From Gari tellinella (Eukaryota > Mollusca > Bivalvia > Cardiida > Psammobiidae), in NCBI GenBank assembly GCA_922989275.2, contig OV277856.1, positions 101,115,038 through 101,179,037 on the forward strand: a stretch of DNA of 64,000 bases. Reading direction: 5' to 3'. Below the pieces are notes generated by a model that saw only the letters and a list, made by a program, of their open reading frames with translations, was not told the DNA's origin and made no database searches. The position numbers and the translations under genes are program-made. The first letter of the stretch is position 1; each line of letters opens with the position of its first letter. Shown here piece after piece: positions 1 through 11,515 of this stretch.

Positions 1-83
1 TGCGTTTGCATTTAAACGGGAAAGAATAACAGATTCTCCACTGTACGTGTTCATCGGGAAAGAATAACGTTTATTCCACTGTA
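1..83 (+). mobile_element. Family A remnant with two successive right ends
   Basis: Bases 1-43 are the right end of a family A foldback element, ending in the inverted CAGTGGAGAA terminus. A second A-type terminus follows at 51-81, so two right ends stand in series. The first element continues off the window edge. Confidence 0.75.
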
Positions 84-395
84 CGTTTGATTTGGTTTAC
101 ACGAGAAAACAAAAATATTCCCTATAATCACAGGAGTTATGACTGTTAAATGTAAATGTAGTTTTTTACAGTAGCCAGTTTTTCTCGCAATTACATGTAG
201 GAAAGCAATATATACTCATGTACATGAATCAAACCGCGTATATCCTGATCAAAGGACTCCTGAAAGAGCTCCCTGTTTAGTGTCTACACTGTATGTTTAA
301 ATGTCACTTTTCTGAAATATTTTCTAAAACACAACACTATAACTCAACCTGAAATTGGTCATTATCTAAAACTGTAACAGTCAATATGACTAATA
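84..395. other. No gene seen
   Basis: AT-rich sequence with short TACATG palindromes. I see no gene or recognisable repeat here. Confidence 0.5.
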
Positions 396-641
396 CAGTG
401 GAGAAAACGTTATTCTTTCCCAATAAACGCGTTTACGCTAAAACTATTATTTGCAGTGCAAACAGTTTGGAGCCAGATCAGACGTCGGGTCACCCGGCGT
501 CTGATCAGGCTCCAAACTGGTTGCCACCAAGATAAAAATGAATTATCAGAATTGTACAAAAGTTGTTCTTTTCTTCGTTTTAGTAATTTGCGTTTGCGTA
601 CGTTTGCGTTTAAACGGGAAAGAATAACAGATTCTCCACTG
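396..641 (+). mobile_element. Family A foldback element, near complete
   Basis: The termini are CAGTGGAGAAAACG on the left and the complement of CAGTGGAGAATCTG on the right, flanked by TA on both sides. The middle carries palindromic core 1 (TTTGGAGCC, GATCAGACG, then the mirror). There is no transposase; the short open frames on both strands are shared by all A copies. TA target and CAGT ends suggest a Tc1/mariner-like non-autonomous element (inference). Confidence 0.85.
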
Positions 642-1254
642 TACATGTACTGGATAGAAAAGGATAAATTACCAAATCGACTTCTATGCATTCTATCTGC
701 ATATAAAAATAGTAAATGTCACATATTCTGCAAAAACATTACAGATTTCACAAACTACCCTACATTGTCATAATTTCGTGTGCTTGTATTTTTCAAATTT
801 CGATTTCATCCATTTTATCAAAATAAAAATAAGTGTCAAACTGGTTGAATCGTTATTCGACGCTGAGTAACTCGGTGTTTGACCAGGGTTCAAACCATTT
901 GCAATGCAAAATAAAAGTAGTAATACTTTAAAGTAAATGGGGTCAAGATCCATATCGCTTTTGAATTTTTATATAAAAAACAATACTTTTCGAAGATATC
1001 AAACAGCTGTTGGCAAGACATAAAACTGTCAACTTTGCGTTTCGTTCAAAAGGTTACATGTACACAGAACAATGGAAATTATATTCTAAATTGCATGTTG
1101 CAGCTTAGTATATTAAAAAGGTAAAGTACATGTAGTAAGCTCCAATGGAGATGTTGATCATAATGGTGTCCTGCATTAAGCAGTCGTTTATTTTTATCCT
1201 TTCCAAAACTTTTTCAAAGAAGGCCGGCTAAAAGAAGACTAATTGATTGTTTTT
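642..1254. other. No gene seen; one weak core-1 relic
   Basis: Mostly unique AT-rich DNA. A weak half of a core-1-like palindrome lies near 840-905 (CAAACTGGTTGAAT and GGGTTCAAACCATTTGC). Confidence 0.4.
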
Positions 1255-1358
1255 TAGACTGGTGACAGTTTAAAGCAAGAGGGAACTAACAAGGAAAGCT
1301 CCTGTAGGAGCTTTCTGTTTTACATTCGCCTTGTTTTAGACAGTCACCTGCTTTAAAC
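1255..1358. repeat. Core-2 hairpin, degenerate
   Basis: GTGACAGTTTAAAGCAAGAGG is mirrored by TTGTTTTAGACAGTCACC around a tight GGAAAGCTCC/GGAGCTTTC stem. This is the core-2 palindrome in the AAAGCTCC form found in family E. No clear outer terminal repeats are visible. Confidence 0.65.
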
Positions 1359-1379
1359 ATCTAATAATTAACATATATA

Positions 1380-1625
1380 CAGTGGAGAATCTGTTATTCT
1401 TTCCCGTTTAAACGCAAACGTACGCAAACGCAAAACACTAAAACGTAGAAAAGTACAACTTTTGGACAATTCTGATAATTCATGTTTATCTTGGTGGCAA
1501 ACAGTTTGGAGCCTGATCAGACGCCTGGTTACCAGGCGTCTGATCTGGCTCCAAACTGTTTGCACTGCAAATAATAGTTTTAGCGTAAACGCGTTTATTG
1601 GGAAAGAACAACGTTTTCTCCACTG
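1380..1625 (-). mobile_element. Family A foldback element, near complete
   Basis: Reverse-oriented copy: AATCTG-type end at left and AAAACG-type end at right, TA on both sides. Core 1 has a CCTGGTTACCAGG centre, a slight variant of the usual CCGGGTTACCCGG. Confidence 0.85.
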
Positions 1626-1627
1626 TA

Positions 1628-2320
1628 AGAGGTCGTATAAAGGGTGCTTTTTATACTGTATATGAATATCAAAATGAATCTTACCTTGTTAATGATATTC
1701 AATAACAGTTGTGCAAATTCCATATATAGCTACATATGTATTAGTTTTATATTAATATCTCTTGTTCAAACACTAATTCCACATTCGAATGTCTCAGATA
1801 TTCGAAATATTCGGTCACACCATCAAATTGACATCAACGGACTTCATAGTCAATATCTATAGATCTCAAAACATCATCATTACTTATTATTCCGTCATTT
1901 CGACTGCAGCTGGCTCCAGCACTTGATTTAACGGAGAGGCACAGCAAAATCCTCCCAAAAGTTTTCCCCAGATCGCACGCACTCTCTTACAATACTCCTT
2001 AGCGTGGAGAAGCACCACAGGCAGGAATCGGGAATCAATATATACAAAAATTGGTGTTGTATTAAGCCCCCTCGCCGAGAATTGTTGCATCAACATCTGT
2101 AATCAGAATGTCAATGTTTGTCAGAGACTTAGAACTTCTCTAATCGCTGATTTTCGCCACTACAATTACATTATGAAATTGGCCAGTAGGTTTATTCACG
2201 TATATATGGTCTAGTCCTGATAGAATCGTAGGGATGTTATTCTTTTCCCAACCTATGCGGGCAAACATTGGTTTTGTTCTTCATTTTTGTAACAATGCAT
2301 GGATTCGGGGCTTTTTGTAA
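1628..2320. other. No supported gene
   Basis: Contains a 69-codon open frame on the minus strand (1887-2096) with no family I recognise and no splice or promoter context. It is more GC-rich than its surroundings. I leave it uncalled. Confidence 0.35.
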
Positions 2321-2567
2321 CAATGGAGGAGACGCTATTTTCCCCTAATAGTCGCGTTTACGCTAAAATAATTATTTCCAGTGCAAACATATTGGAGCCA
2401 GATCAGACGCCGGGTAACCCGGCTTCTGATCACGCTCCAAACTGTTTGCCACTCAGATTAAAATGAATTTTCAGAATTGTCGAAAAGCTGTTATTTTCTA
2501 CATTTTATTTCGATGCGTTTGTATTTCGTTTACGTTGAAACGGGAAAGAATATCGTCTTCTCCACTG
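2321..2567 (+). mobile_element. Family A foldback element, diverged
   Basis: Termini CAATGGAGGAGACG and the complement of CAGTGGAGAAGACG, with core 1 (TTGGAGCCAGATCAGACGCC) intact but imperfect. More diverged than the main A subfamily, so probably an older insertion. Confidence 0.75.
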
Positions 2568-3003
2568 TACAATGTAGTTGTTTCGGTCCTGTTTCACCCT
2601 GCAAATTCAATTGGTTCAATCAAATTTCCGCTACTGGAAACTGCTCAAAAGAAGGCGATTATTTCTAAGACAGGCTGCAGCTAAAGGCACGATACATGCA
2701 ATCAGATAGTTCCTATTGGATATTTCTTACTTTACTTTTATCTTGTTTGCAGCAGAAAACTGTCCAAATCCCTAATAAATAATAATTAATTTTAATGGTC
2801 GTATTTGCGATATTGACTTGTATCTTTTAAAGTTAAACTTAATCTATTTTTTTTTCATCGATTATAAAAACAGGCTATTTTGTCGTATACAAATCAAGTT
2901 TTTTTTTCAAATATTGCGTATGTTGTCATTACTATGGGAGGAAAGCGAAAGGCCCGGAGAAAACCCCATCTCCAGACTTGCGACGGAAATACCCTCTGAT
3001 ATA

Positions 3004-3197
3004 CATTGGAGAAGGCGTTATTATTGCCCGTTTAAACGAAACGCAAATGCATTGCATTAAAATGGAGAAAATGACAATTTTTTGACAATTCTGACTATCT
3101 ATTTTTACCTGAGTGACAAACAGTTTTGAGCCTGGTGCAAACTATTTGCAACGGAAATAAACGTATTTATTGGGGAATAAAATCGTTTTCTCCTCTG
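3004..3197 (-). mobile_element. Family A foldback element, diverged and shortened
   Basis: CATTGGAGAAGGCG left end and a TTTTCTCCTCTG right end. Core 1 has lost most of one arm, leaving CAAACAGTTTTGAGCCTGGTGC and a partial mirror. Confidence 0.65.
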
Positions 3198-4002
3198 TAC
3201 ACTTACATGTACTTAACAAAATATAATTGTAAAAATTAATGACAGACAGCATTAATTTGACCCAGGCGATAATAGGTTAACCAGATATTCCATAAATAAG
3301 CCTTTTGGCGCCTTTGATTCATTCCACCACCAAACAAATAGTTCGGCTTTAAATATTCGTTCTACATGTATATTCTAGAAGCTTAAAGCAGACTACATTT
3401 GTAAAGGTACATGTAACGTAGATTGCACCTGCTTTAACGGGCACCTCTCTAGTCGTTCCATGAGATAATATGAATTATTATTTTTGACTGTTTTGCTGTG
3501 TTGTGCACACATTGCCTAATCCAGGGGAAATATTTTTAACTGTTGACCGCTAGAACGAACTGTTTCCCCTGCGCAAAAAAGATGCGTAGAAATTTTAAAT
3601 TCAGTGTCATTGAGAAGTTTTCCGGTACCTGGGATTGCCGTATTGTAATGAAACAGTATTGAATAATTGTCATGGAGTGTTGTCTGGTGAACTTTTATTA
3701 ATATTATTTACAATAATACTATTATCATTCAGACGTGTTCGTAATACACATCAACGTTATCATTTATACCGAAAAACAACACGGACCCGAACATTACAAT
3801 AATGTGCGGCGGTAAACATGCAAGCGTTTACAAGAAGACGCTGATCATTCACCAGACGTCTGTCAAAAGCCACGAATTAATAACAAACACTGTGTTATTC
3901 ATTCGTGCAAAAACTCAAATTGACTAACTCAATTTTATTTCATTTGTATTTTGGCTCAGGTTAATTCCTTTTTTGAAAATCTAGTTACATGTGTATTGAG
4001 TA
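3198..4002. other. No gene seen
   Basis: AT-rich unique sequence with no open frame of note and no repeat I recognise. Confidence 0.45.
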
Positions 4003-4302
4003 CAGTACTGATCTTATTAAATTAACAATTTTTGCGATTCGCTTGCAATTCGATGGCGATTCGCTTGCGATTTCAAAATACTAATTTACCTTCGGATAAG
4101 TTTTCTTGAGTGGTGTATCTCACAAATGTTCGCAAATATGCCTTCGTTAATTTTTTCGATTCTATTTTTGTCACAACCGCTTCTGAAGATTCGCGTTAAA
4201 GTATTCAAACGTAAGATTTGTTTTTTGACGCGCCCGATTCGATGGCAATTCGATGGCAATTCGCTTGCGATTATCAATTTAATTTAATAAGGTTCAGTAC
4301 TG
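4003..4302. mobile_element. Family H foldback element
   Basis: Terminal inverted repeats CAGTACTGANCTTATTAAAT flanked by TA, followed inward by inverted clusters of the 10-mer AATTCGATGG and TTCGCTTGCGATT. A second copy is at 43824-44135. No coding capacity. Confidence 0.8.
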
Positions 4303-4340
4303 TAATAGGTAATAAAACAGTTATTACATGTGTGCAAGAA

Positions 4341-4467
4341 GAACAGTCAAAACTGCCGTCCCTCGTTATCAGGAAAGACATTTCGAGCTGTTGCCCTCGG
4401 CCTTTCGGCCTCGGGCAACAGATCGAAAGTCTTCCCTAATACCTCGGGCCAATAGTTTTGACTGTTC
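4341..4467. repeat. Long hairpin (family N)
   Basis: Inverted repeat with arms of about 60 bases: GAACAGTCAAAACTGCCG at the left, mirrored by AATAGTTTTGACTGTTC at the right. The central stem is TGTTGCCCTCGGCC/GGCCTCGGGCAACA with a 3-base loop. I saw no second copy in the window. Confidence 0.75.
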
Positions 4468-4725
4468 CCCAAACACACATGAAATAACTGAATACTATTG
4501 CATTGCACACAGTGTAGATCAAAGCCAGATGAGGCAGCTAGTCTTGGTCTACTCTGTTTGACACCAACAAGCACCTAAAGCATTGTGCATGTACATGTAT
4601 TTAGCAGTAATATATACGGCATTTGGCAGTGCAGACCAAACTCTAATACAGATCCCGTGATGACAACGGTTCTTGATCTGTACAATGTTGCAATGCAACC
4701 ACGCATGTTAGGTCATGGTACGGCT

Positions 4726-4940
4726 CATTTGGAGAAGGCGTTATTCTTTCCGAGTAAACGCGTTTACGCTAAAACTATTATTTCCAATGCAAACAGTTTG
4801 GAGCGATATCAGACGCCGGGTAATGTTTGCCACTCAGTTTAAAATGAGTATTCGCAATTTTAAAAATGTCACCCCCCTTTATTGCAATGCGTTTGCGGTT
4901 TTTTGTGATCAGAAGGGAAACAATAACGCCTTCTCCACTG
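4726..4940 (+). mobile_element. Family A foldback element, diverged, one core arm lost
   Basis: The left end CATTTGGAGAAGGCGTTATT and right end GCCTTCTCCACTG are preserved. The right arm of core 1 is missing: the centre GACGCCGGGTAA passes straight into GTTTGCCACTCAG. Confidence 0.7.
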
Positions 4941-5546
4941 TATAATATTTATTCTAGCCATCTTATCTAGATACAAACTGTTTATGTCAATGTAAGCGGA
5001 CTTTGTAGCGAACGATTTAAGAACAAGCTGCACCGTGTTACACTACAGAACCAAAATTGTAACAATGTGCAGCTTTTGTCTTAAAGACTTTTCCTCAGTC
5101 CATTGAGGGACCACCCCACCCCATTGTTATGGAGGTGTCAATGTAACTGTCAAAGCATGTGCATCACAATCTCAGTTTACCTGGTGAGGTCCAGATTATA
5201 CTCATGATCTAGTGATTTTCAATGGTTATTTCTAACCAAACTATCAAATATAAAGGTAGAGTCTCACACGAGAAGATTCAATGGTACTTTGCTAGCGACA
5301 TGTCCATACGATCCATGATTTTTGCAAGGAAATTGTCTGACAAGGCGTTATGATCGAAAGGTCATCTAGGAATGTCTTTAATTCGTTCACTGCAGAACCG
5401 GTTTCAAAAATGTTATAGCATAATACTTGGGGGTGCGTAGAGCAGATACATGTACCTAGTTTTGGCTATATCTATGTTTCTTCATTGTTTTGTCAGTGAG
5501 CACGTGTTAGATTACGTGCGGTTTATTATATTCTCTGCTACATGTA
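4941..5546. other. No gene seen
   Basis: Unique sequence with no supported open frame, RNA gene or repeat. Confidence 0.45.
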
Positions 5547-5795
5547 TAGTGGGGAGGGCGTTATTATTTCCCAATAAACGCGTTTATGCTAAAACTATTA
5601 TTTCCAGTGCAAACAATTTGGGGCCAGATCAGACACCGGATAACCCGGCGTCTGATCAGGCTCCAAACTGTTTACCAATCAGATTAAAATGCAAAGTAAG
5701 AATTGTCAAAAGGTTGTCATTTTTGTACATTTCATTTCATTGCATAGCGTTTGTGTTTCCTTTACGTTTAAACGGGAAGGGATAACATCTCCACT
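5547..5795 (+). mobile_element. Family A foldback element, diverged
   Basis: TAGTGGGGAGGGCGTTATTA left end and ACATCTCCACTG right end, TA on both sides. Core 1 is complete with a GACACCGGATAACCCGGCGTC centre. Confidence 0.75.
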
Positions 5796-5882
5796 GTATC
5801 AAAATCTACATGAGAGGAGTTCTAAGTAACAATATGACAGTAAACACCACGGCAGTTTAGCAGGAAATCGATATGAATCTAT

Positions 5883-6045
5883 TACAGTTAAATCTCACTT
5901 CGGGGACCATTAAAAGTCAAGACACGTTGGCAGCAGTTATCACAGGTGGTAGCTTAAAGCAAGATGAAAGTAAAACAGAAAGTTCCTTAAGGAACTTTCT
6001 GCTTTACTCCATCTTTCTTTATGCAGCGATAGTCTTTAAAGACAG
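5883..6045. mobile_element. Core-2 hairpin in a decayed family E element
   Basis: The hairpin AGCTTAAAGCAAGATGAAAG ... CTTTACTCCATCTTTCTTTA has the tight GAAAGTTCCTTAAGGAACTTTC centre. Upstream ACAGTTAAATCTCACTTCGG resembles the family E left end; the right end is not clear. Confidence 0.55.
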
Positions 6046-6439
6046 AAAACACATTGTTTTAGGTGATAGTGATAACTGGGTTTTTATGTGTAGGCACTGT
6101 CATACGCGGTTGGTTGATGGGTATGGGATGTCTTTATAATCGCGGGAAATTAGGAAGTACTTACATGTATACGTTGCCCATTTAACCAATTAATGCCTGA
6201 AGTTAACTAAAAGCACTCTGGCAAGTAAGTCAGTTAGGTGTGTTTGCCACTTTAACCCCTTTACTGCCATGACAGTATTTGCTTTAAAAATGTCCTCTTG
6301 TTTTATTTCTCAATTGCCATTCGTCGTATATTCATCACTGTTTCATCATATATCTATATGCGTGTTTCCTTGATAACTTGTTAACTGTATGTAAGGGACT
6401 GTTCTCATGCTTTTGTATGTAAACTTAAACTGAAACTGT

Positions 6440-6609
6440 TTTTTGCTGTCCACATTTTCAATATAATCTATAACTTTGAGAAAAACAGCAGACGACAATT
6501 TAAGCAGACGATATTGCAGAAATGAAAAAAGATTAGACATTACTATCTTGTTCGGGGAACTTTAAGGAGGGAATCGTTGTTTGGAGGGCCGTTGTAGGAA
6601 GGGGGCATT
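6440..6609 (-). mobile_element. Family C half element
   Basis: Carries the C-specific internal block AACAGCAGACGACAATTTAAG and one terminus (GGCCGTTGTAGGAAGGGGGC followed by TTGTA). Core 1 and the other end are absent. Confidence 0.6.
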
Positions 6610-7496
6610 GTATATATGCAAAACGTTTGTATTCTGATCAGACGCCGCGTAATAACGATAACGCTATCATAACGACATAACTGTAGTCAAATGTTTCTGA
6701 ACTCGTTCCTACATGTATGTGATTTTAAAGGACACATCCAGTTTTTCTATTAAGTCTAGTGCATTTCAGCATTTAAGGGTTGATTATAACAATATATCGC
6801 AAAATGACAAACAGTGTAAACCTGGGTCAGAGGGGTCATTTAGTATCCATCCGATCTAGGCATTTACGGTTTGTATAGTACAAGCGTACTTTAACAGGTA
6901 CACTGTTTGTAAATGACGAGCACATGTATACTCATCGCTAGAGCTGAAAGTTTTAATTAAGTGATACATGTATCTAAATGAGTGTCAAACAAATTGGATC
7001 CTGATGAGACGCTGCATTATGTGGAATCTGATCCAGACTGAAACTGTTTACCCATAACCTTTGCAGTTAGACAAGTTGGAAATATTTAATAGGATATGGC
7101 TATTCAATGCGTTACAAACGTAATGCATTAAACTCTTACTGCAGATTTATAAATTAGTTTTTACCAACTACGTCCAACTTGCTTTACCAACCGACGATAA
7201 GACAATCTGAGTGGCTCGAGATAGCTTTTACTGTTAAAAGAATATACAGACGTTTTTCTTATTAACCTTTATCATGTTAGGCGCGACTCTGCCTACATTT
7301 GCAAGCAGTTTGGATCCAAATTAAAAGCCGCGTAAAGCTGAATCCAAATTGTTTGCCACTTGTCTTTACATGTATAATTACTTTTCGTCACTTTGAAATG
7401 TTTAGAAACTTATTTTGATTTATTTTCGCATACGGAATATTTGAAGCAGACGATAATTCAGCATGCTAATGGTTACGCTCTGTGTGCCGTCTGCTA
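6610..7496. other. Gene-free stretch with two decayed core-1 palindromes
   Basis: At 6975-7058 and 7276-7366 core-1 relics are readable (GTCAAACAAATTGGATCCTG and GCAAGCAGTTTGGATCC with weak mirrors). No terminal repeats remain. No gene is visible. Confidence 0.5.
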
Positions 7497-7702
7497 CAAT
7501 GGAGAAAACGTTATTCTTTCCCGATAAACGCGTTTACGCTAAAACTATTTTTTCGTTTACAAACCCGGCGTCTGATCAGGCTCCAAACTGTTTGCCACCA
7601 ATATAAACATGAGTTATCAGAATTGTTCTTTTCTACGTTTTAGTTCTTTGCGTTTGCGTTTCGTTTGCGTTTAAACGGGAAAGAATAACAGATTCTCCAC
7701 TG
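7497..7702 (+). mobile_element. Family A foldback element, shortened
   Basis: CAATGGAGAAAACG left end and AATCTG-type right end. The left arm of core 1 is deleted: the sequence passes from ACTATTTTTTCGTTTAC directly into AACCCGGCGTCTGATCAGG. Confidence 0.8.
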
Positions 7703-8188
7703 TACGCTCTATGTGCCGTATGCTAAATACTGTCTGCTAAAGTACTGTCTGCTCAAGTTCTGAAGTTTTCTTATTTCTCTCATGTTTTTGTAATTATGCA
7801 ATTTTCGTCGACACACAATTATCTTGGTGTCTTATTTGAACCAAAACTGTTTGCAAAGGTTTAAAAAAAATCGCTTTCCGCGTTCAACAGCTGAAAGTGT
7901 TGGAAGAGTCTGAATATAAATACTTCGATGAATAATCATGCTTTTAAGGCTTACTGACAAGACAAATATTATGTATAAATGCGAACAAAATATTTCCCAA
8001 TCCAGGAACATTATTTGACTCTTATCGGCTCAGCCTTGCGCATGCGCACGGCCTCACACAGACGTAGAGGGACTTGTAATGGAGTATTACACTGGAAGGG
8101 AAGCACGCAAAGAAGTCATAAAACAAACTGACTCTAAGATATTGACAATTTGTATTACTTCTTATTTTCTTATCCCAGCCAGTCTATA

Positions 8189-8725
8189 CTCCCCAGAAAT
8201 TTCTGTCGAAAAAGAAATGTTTTATTGCTGTAGTTCTGCTCCGATGGAGAATTATGGAAGAAATGTCCTTTTAACGACCACATATTGTTTCGCTACATGT
8301 ACCAAGCGCACTGTTCGTTTTATTTAATCAGTACATGTACAGTGGAGAAAACGTTATTCTTTCCCAATAAACGCATTTACGCTAAAACTATTATTCGCAG
8401 TGCAAACAGTTTGGAGCCAGATCAGACGCCGGGTAACCCGGCGTCTGATCAGGCTCCAAACTGTTTGCCACCAAGATAAACATGAAATATCAGAATTGTC
8501 CAAAAGTTGTTCTTTTCTACGTTTTAGTGTTTTGCGTTTGCGTACGTTTGCGTTTAAACGGGAAAGAATAACAGATTCTCCACTGTACTCCCAGAAATTT
8601 TCTGTCGAAAAAGAAATGTTTTATTACTGTAGTTCTGCTCCGATGGAGAATTATGGAAGAAATGTCCTTTTAACGATCAGATATTGTTTGGCTACCAAGC
8701 GCACTGTTCGTTTTATTTAATCAGT
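8189..8725. repeat. Direct repeat of about 140 bp flanking a family A element
   Basis: 8189-8333 and 8588-8725 are near-identical direct copies (both begin CTCCC(C)AGAAATTT and end TTTATTTAATCAGTA). They sit on either side of the A element at 8340-8585. This is far too long for a target-site duplication, so the unit of flank plus element was probably tandemly duplicated. Confidence 0.85.
8340..8585 (+). mobile_element. Family A foldback element, reference copy
   Basis: Clean copy of 246 bp: left end CAGTGGAGAAAACG, right end complement of CAGTGGAGAATCTG, TA on both sides. Core 1 is a near-perfect palindrome of about 70 bp; one arm reads GAGCCAGATC and the other GAGCCTGATC, which gives the element a readable orientation. 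I use this orientation as plus. Confidence 0.9.
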
Positions 8726-8729
8726 ATAA

Positions 8730-9120
8730 CCCTTTCCCCCAATAGAAGCGCCTTTTAGCGCATTCAGTTTATTCCTCCGCTGAAGATTTGATTTGATTTG
8801 TTTTGATTTTACGTCGCTTTCAACAGTATTTCAGTCATATCGAGACGTCCAGCTAAATACAGGTGGAGGACCTTTATGCACTGTTTCAGCCGCAACTTGG
8901 TAGAACCACCGACCTTCCGCAATTCGCTGAAGAAAATAGTACCAATGTATACAGTTATGAATATGTATCATACGGAATATATTTTTATTCTAGCAGATGG
9001 TAGCTTAAAGCAGGCTGAAAGTAAAGCAGAATGCACCTTAAGGCGCATTCTGCTTTACTCTCAACCTACTTTATATAGTCACCTATTTTCAAAACTAGAA
9101 ACAGGCTATTGGGTAAAAGG
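8730..9120 (+). mobile_element. Family D foldback element, with internal insertion
   Basis: Left end CCCTTTCCCCCAATAGAAGC, then CGCCTTTTAGCG; right end GGGTAAAAGG. Core 2 at 9001-9080 (AGCTTAAAGCAGGCTGAAAG and mirror). Compared with the copy at 38448-38698 it holds extra sequence between about 8786 and 8928. Confidence 0.75.
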
Positions 9121-9231
9121 ATAAATTTAACATGCAACTACATGAAGCAATGACGACTTACCTTACAGTGTTGTTCCCTTTACTTGACAATCTCGTCCTG
9201 ATTTGAATTTGAAATCAAGATGTAAGGGTCC

Positions 9232-9372
9232 AATGTTATAAAGTTTTTGAGTTAAGTCTGTGATCGTTCTAAAGCATTTGGTTTGTCAGATTTGAGCACA
9301 AAAGTTCCAATCTGACCGATTGAATGCTTGAGAACGATCTCAGATTCAACTCAAAAGTTTTAAAGCCGAAAA
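9232..9372. repeat. Family L foldback
   Basis: Inverted repeat: TTATAAAGTTTTTGAGTTAAG and GTCTGTGATCGTTCT at left, GAGAACGATCTCAGATTC and AACTCAAAAGTTTTAAAGC at right. The same design recurs at 62203-62326. Confidence 0.7.
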
Positions 9373-9453
9373 GGTCTTAGTGATTTGATTTAAGACCTTT
9401 TTTTAAATGAATGTCAAAGATATTGAACCATGATCAAAAACCACCTACATGTA

Positions 9454-9699
9454 CAGTGGAGAAAACGTTATTCTTTCCCAATAAACGCGTTTACGCTAAA
9501 ACTATAATTTGCAGTGCAAACAGTTTGGAGCCAGATCAGACGCCGGGTAACCCGGCGTCTGATCAGGCTCCAAACTGTTTGCCACCAAGATAAACATGAA
9601 TTATCAGAACTGTCCAAAAGTTGTACTTTTCTACGTTTTAGTGTTTTGCGTTTGCGTACGTTTGCGTTTAAACGGGAAAGAATAACAGATTCTCCATTG
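9454..9699 (+). mobile_element. Family A foldback element, near complete
   Basis: AAAACG-type left end and AATCTG-type right end with one terminal mutation (CTCCATTG), TA at both sides, intact core 1. Confidence 0.85.
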
Positions 9700-9739
9700 T
9701 AACATGGATTGTGATACAGGTCCGAACTGTTTGCAAATA

Positions 9740-10072
9740 AAGGTTATTGCGCTTTAGCGGTAAATGTTGTACAATGTTTTACCAGTTGATTTAAGGTCAG
9801 GAATTCTAAAGCAGATTGGAAACGGCATGAGAATGTCTTAACATTTTACTCCATAGCACATTTCTTGTTTTGAAGACAGGTAACCGCTTCAAGCAGGTTG
9901 ACAGTAAAGCAGAATGCGCATTAAGGCACATTCTGCTTTATCTTCAATTTGATTTAAACTACCAGCTGTTAGGACGTAGAAAATATGTACAATGGTACAT
10001 GTTCATGACTGTATAAATTAGAAGAATAAATTGAATGCGCTAAAAGACGCTTCCATGAGGGAAAGAGTTAAT
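9740..10072 (-). mobile_element. Family D foldback element, reverse, left part decayed
   Basis: The right terminus reads GCGCTAAAAGACGCTTCCAT then GAGGGAAAGAGTTAA, the complement of the D left end. Core 2 lies at 9890-9965. The other terminus is not clear. Confidence 0.6.
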
Positions 10073-11227
10073 CTTGTTCTCCTAGAAATTGTCTAATGAA
10101 CTACTCCAGTTTCTAATTGAGGTTAGTCAATTTATGACAACAATGGATTTTCTGCCATTTTTTAAAACGCATAACAGTTCAAACCCTGTTCAGAGGGCTA
10201 ATTTAAGGGTGCGACTATACAGTTTGCATAAGGAGGGAACAAGTTACAAGGGACACAATAAAGTCCCTGGTGGTATAGTGGATTTGGTTCGGATACATAG
10301 CAGAACACGTTGGTTTTGTTCAGTTTAGACCCTCTAATCTGGAGACTTGTACATGTATTTAACACTACATATGTTTGGTTTTCATACGTTGTCTGGTTTT
10401 GAAACTTTGGTGTTATACACGTATATTTACAATTGTTGGGGTCTTTTTTTTATTTATCCAATACATTCTTTTTTATGTGTTTAATTCACCGGGATGTTAG
10501 TTTAACCCTATTATTCTGAATGTCGTCATAAAGCGCATTTGCAAACAATTTTGTTCATATATTCATATATACTACGCGGCGTCTGATCAGCATCAAAACC
10601 GTTTGCCACTTGTTTTGAAATTACGTCATTTAAACTGCATTTTATCTAACTTTGAAACGATATTGCACACGATAAATTGGCATAGCGAGATAGTACATGT
10701 ATCTGTTGAGTATATTTATCTGATTTGCTTACTCGGTGTTGCTTTTTATTTAATAGTTTCACTTGATACGCTTTTATGCATTATATAGTTACTTAACACG
10801 GTCTACTTTCTACGTATTGGGCAATTTCCCGATGGAAATACAACAATTATTTTCAACCTTATTTAGAATCGATTTTGCTGCTTGCGTTATAGTATAACCA
10901 AGGTTTCTGGAACGAATATAGTCAGTACCAAGTTGCTGTAACCATATTGCTCATAAATTCAAATAATTCATCTTAACTCTTCCACTGCCGTATTAAATTA
11001 TCGTCTGCTTTGAAAATAGTCGCATGCTATCTGCTTTTGAAATAAACGATCGTGACAATTTAATCTAAGACCCATTGCTACTAGCTTAAAACCAGTGTGC
11101 ATCCTGATCACATGCTAGACTTTCTGATCTTAACTGTTTGGGAATGCAAGTCGAGTCGCGATTTGCACTTAAAATGTTTAGTACATAGCACCAAAGGGGA
11201 TCTCTATTTAAAGCCCCCGATATGATA
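10073..11227. other. No gene; one family B relic
   Basis: At about 10528-10620 a family B relic is visible (GCGCATTTGCAAACAATTTT, then ACGCGGCGTCTGATCAGCATC). The rest is AT-rich with no supported feature. Confidence 0.45.
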
Positions 11228-11475
11228 CAGTGGAGCAGACATTATTCTTTCCAAATACACGCGTTAAGGCTAAAACTATTACTTCCATTGAAAACAGTTT
11301 GGAGCCAGATCAGACGCCGGGTAATCCGGCGTCTGATCAAGCTCCAAAGTGTTTGCCACTCGGATTAAAATAGATAATAAGATATTTCTAAATTAAGTAA
11401 TTTTCTACATTTTAAAGAATTTGCGTTTGCGTTTCGTTTGCGCTTAAACGAGAATGAAATGCGTCTTCTCCACTG
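11228..11475 (+). mobile_element. Family A foldback element, diverged
   Basis: CAGTGGAGCAGACATTATTC left end and GTCTTCTCCACTG right end, with a complete core 1 (CCGGGTAATCCGG centre). Confidence 0.8.
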
Positions 11476-11515
11476 TGTGTTTATGCAAAATCAATATATT
11501 CTGGCAGTCTCTTAA

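Noticed and set aside
1887..2096. 69-codon minus-strand frame in a less AT-rich stretch
   Set aside because: No recognisable domain, splice sites or neighbours; length within chance for the window.
8400..8720. Recurrent open frames of 60 to 130 codons in every family A copy, on both strands
   Set aside because: They overlap the palindromic core and the termini, appear on both strands of the same DNA and are shared only because the copies are near identical. No start context or domain supports a protein.
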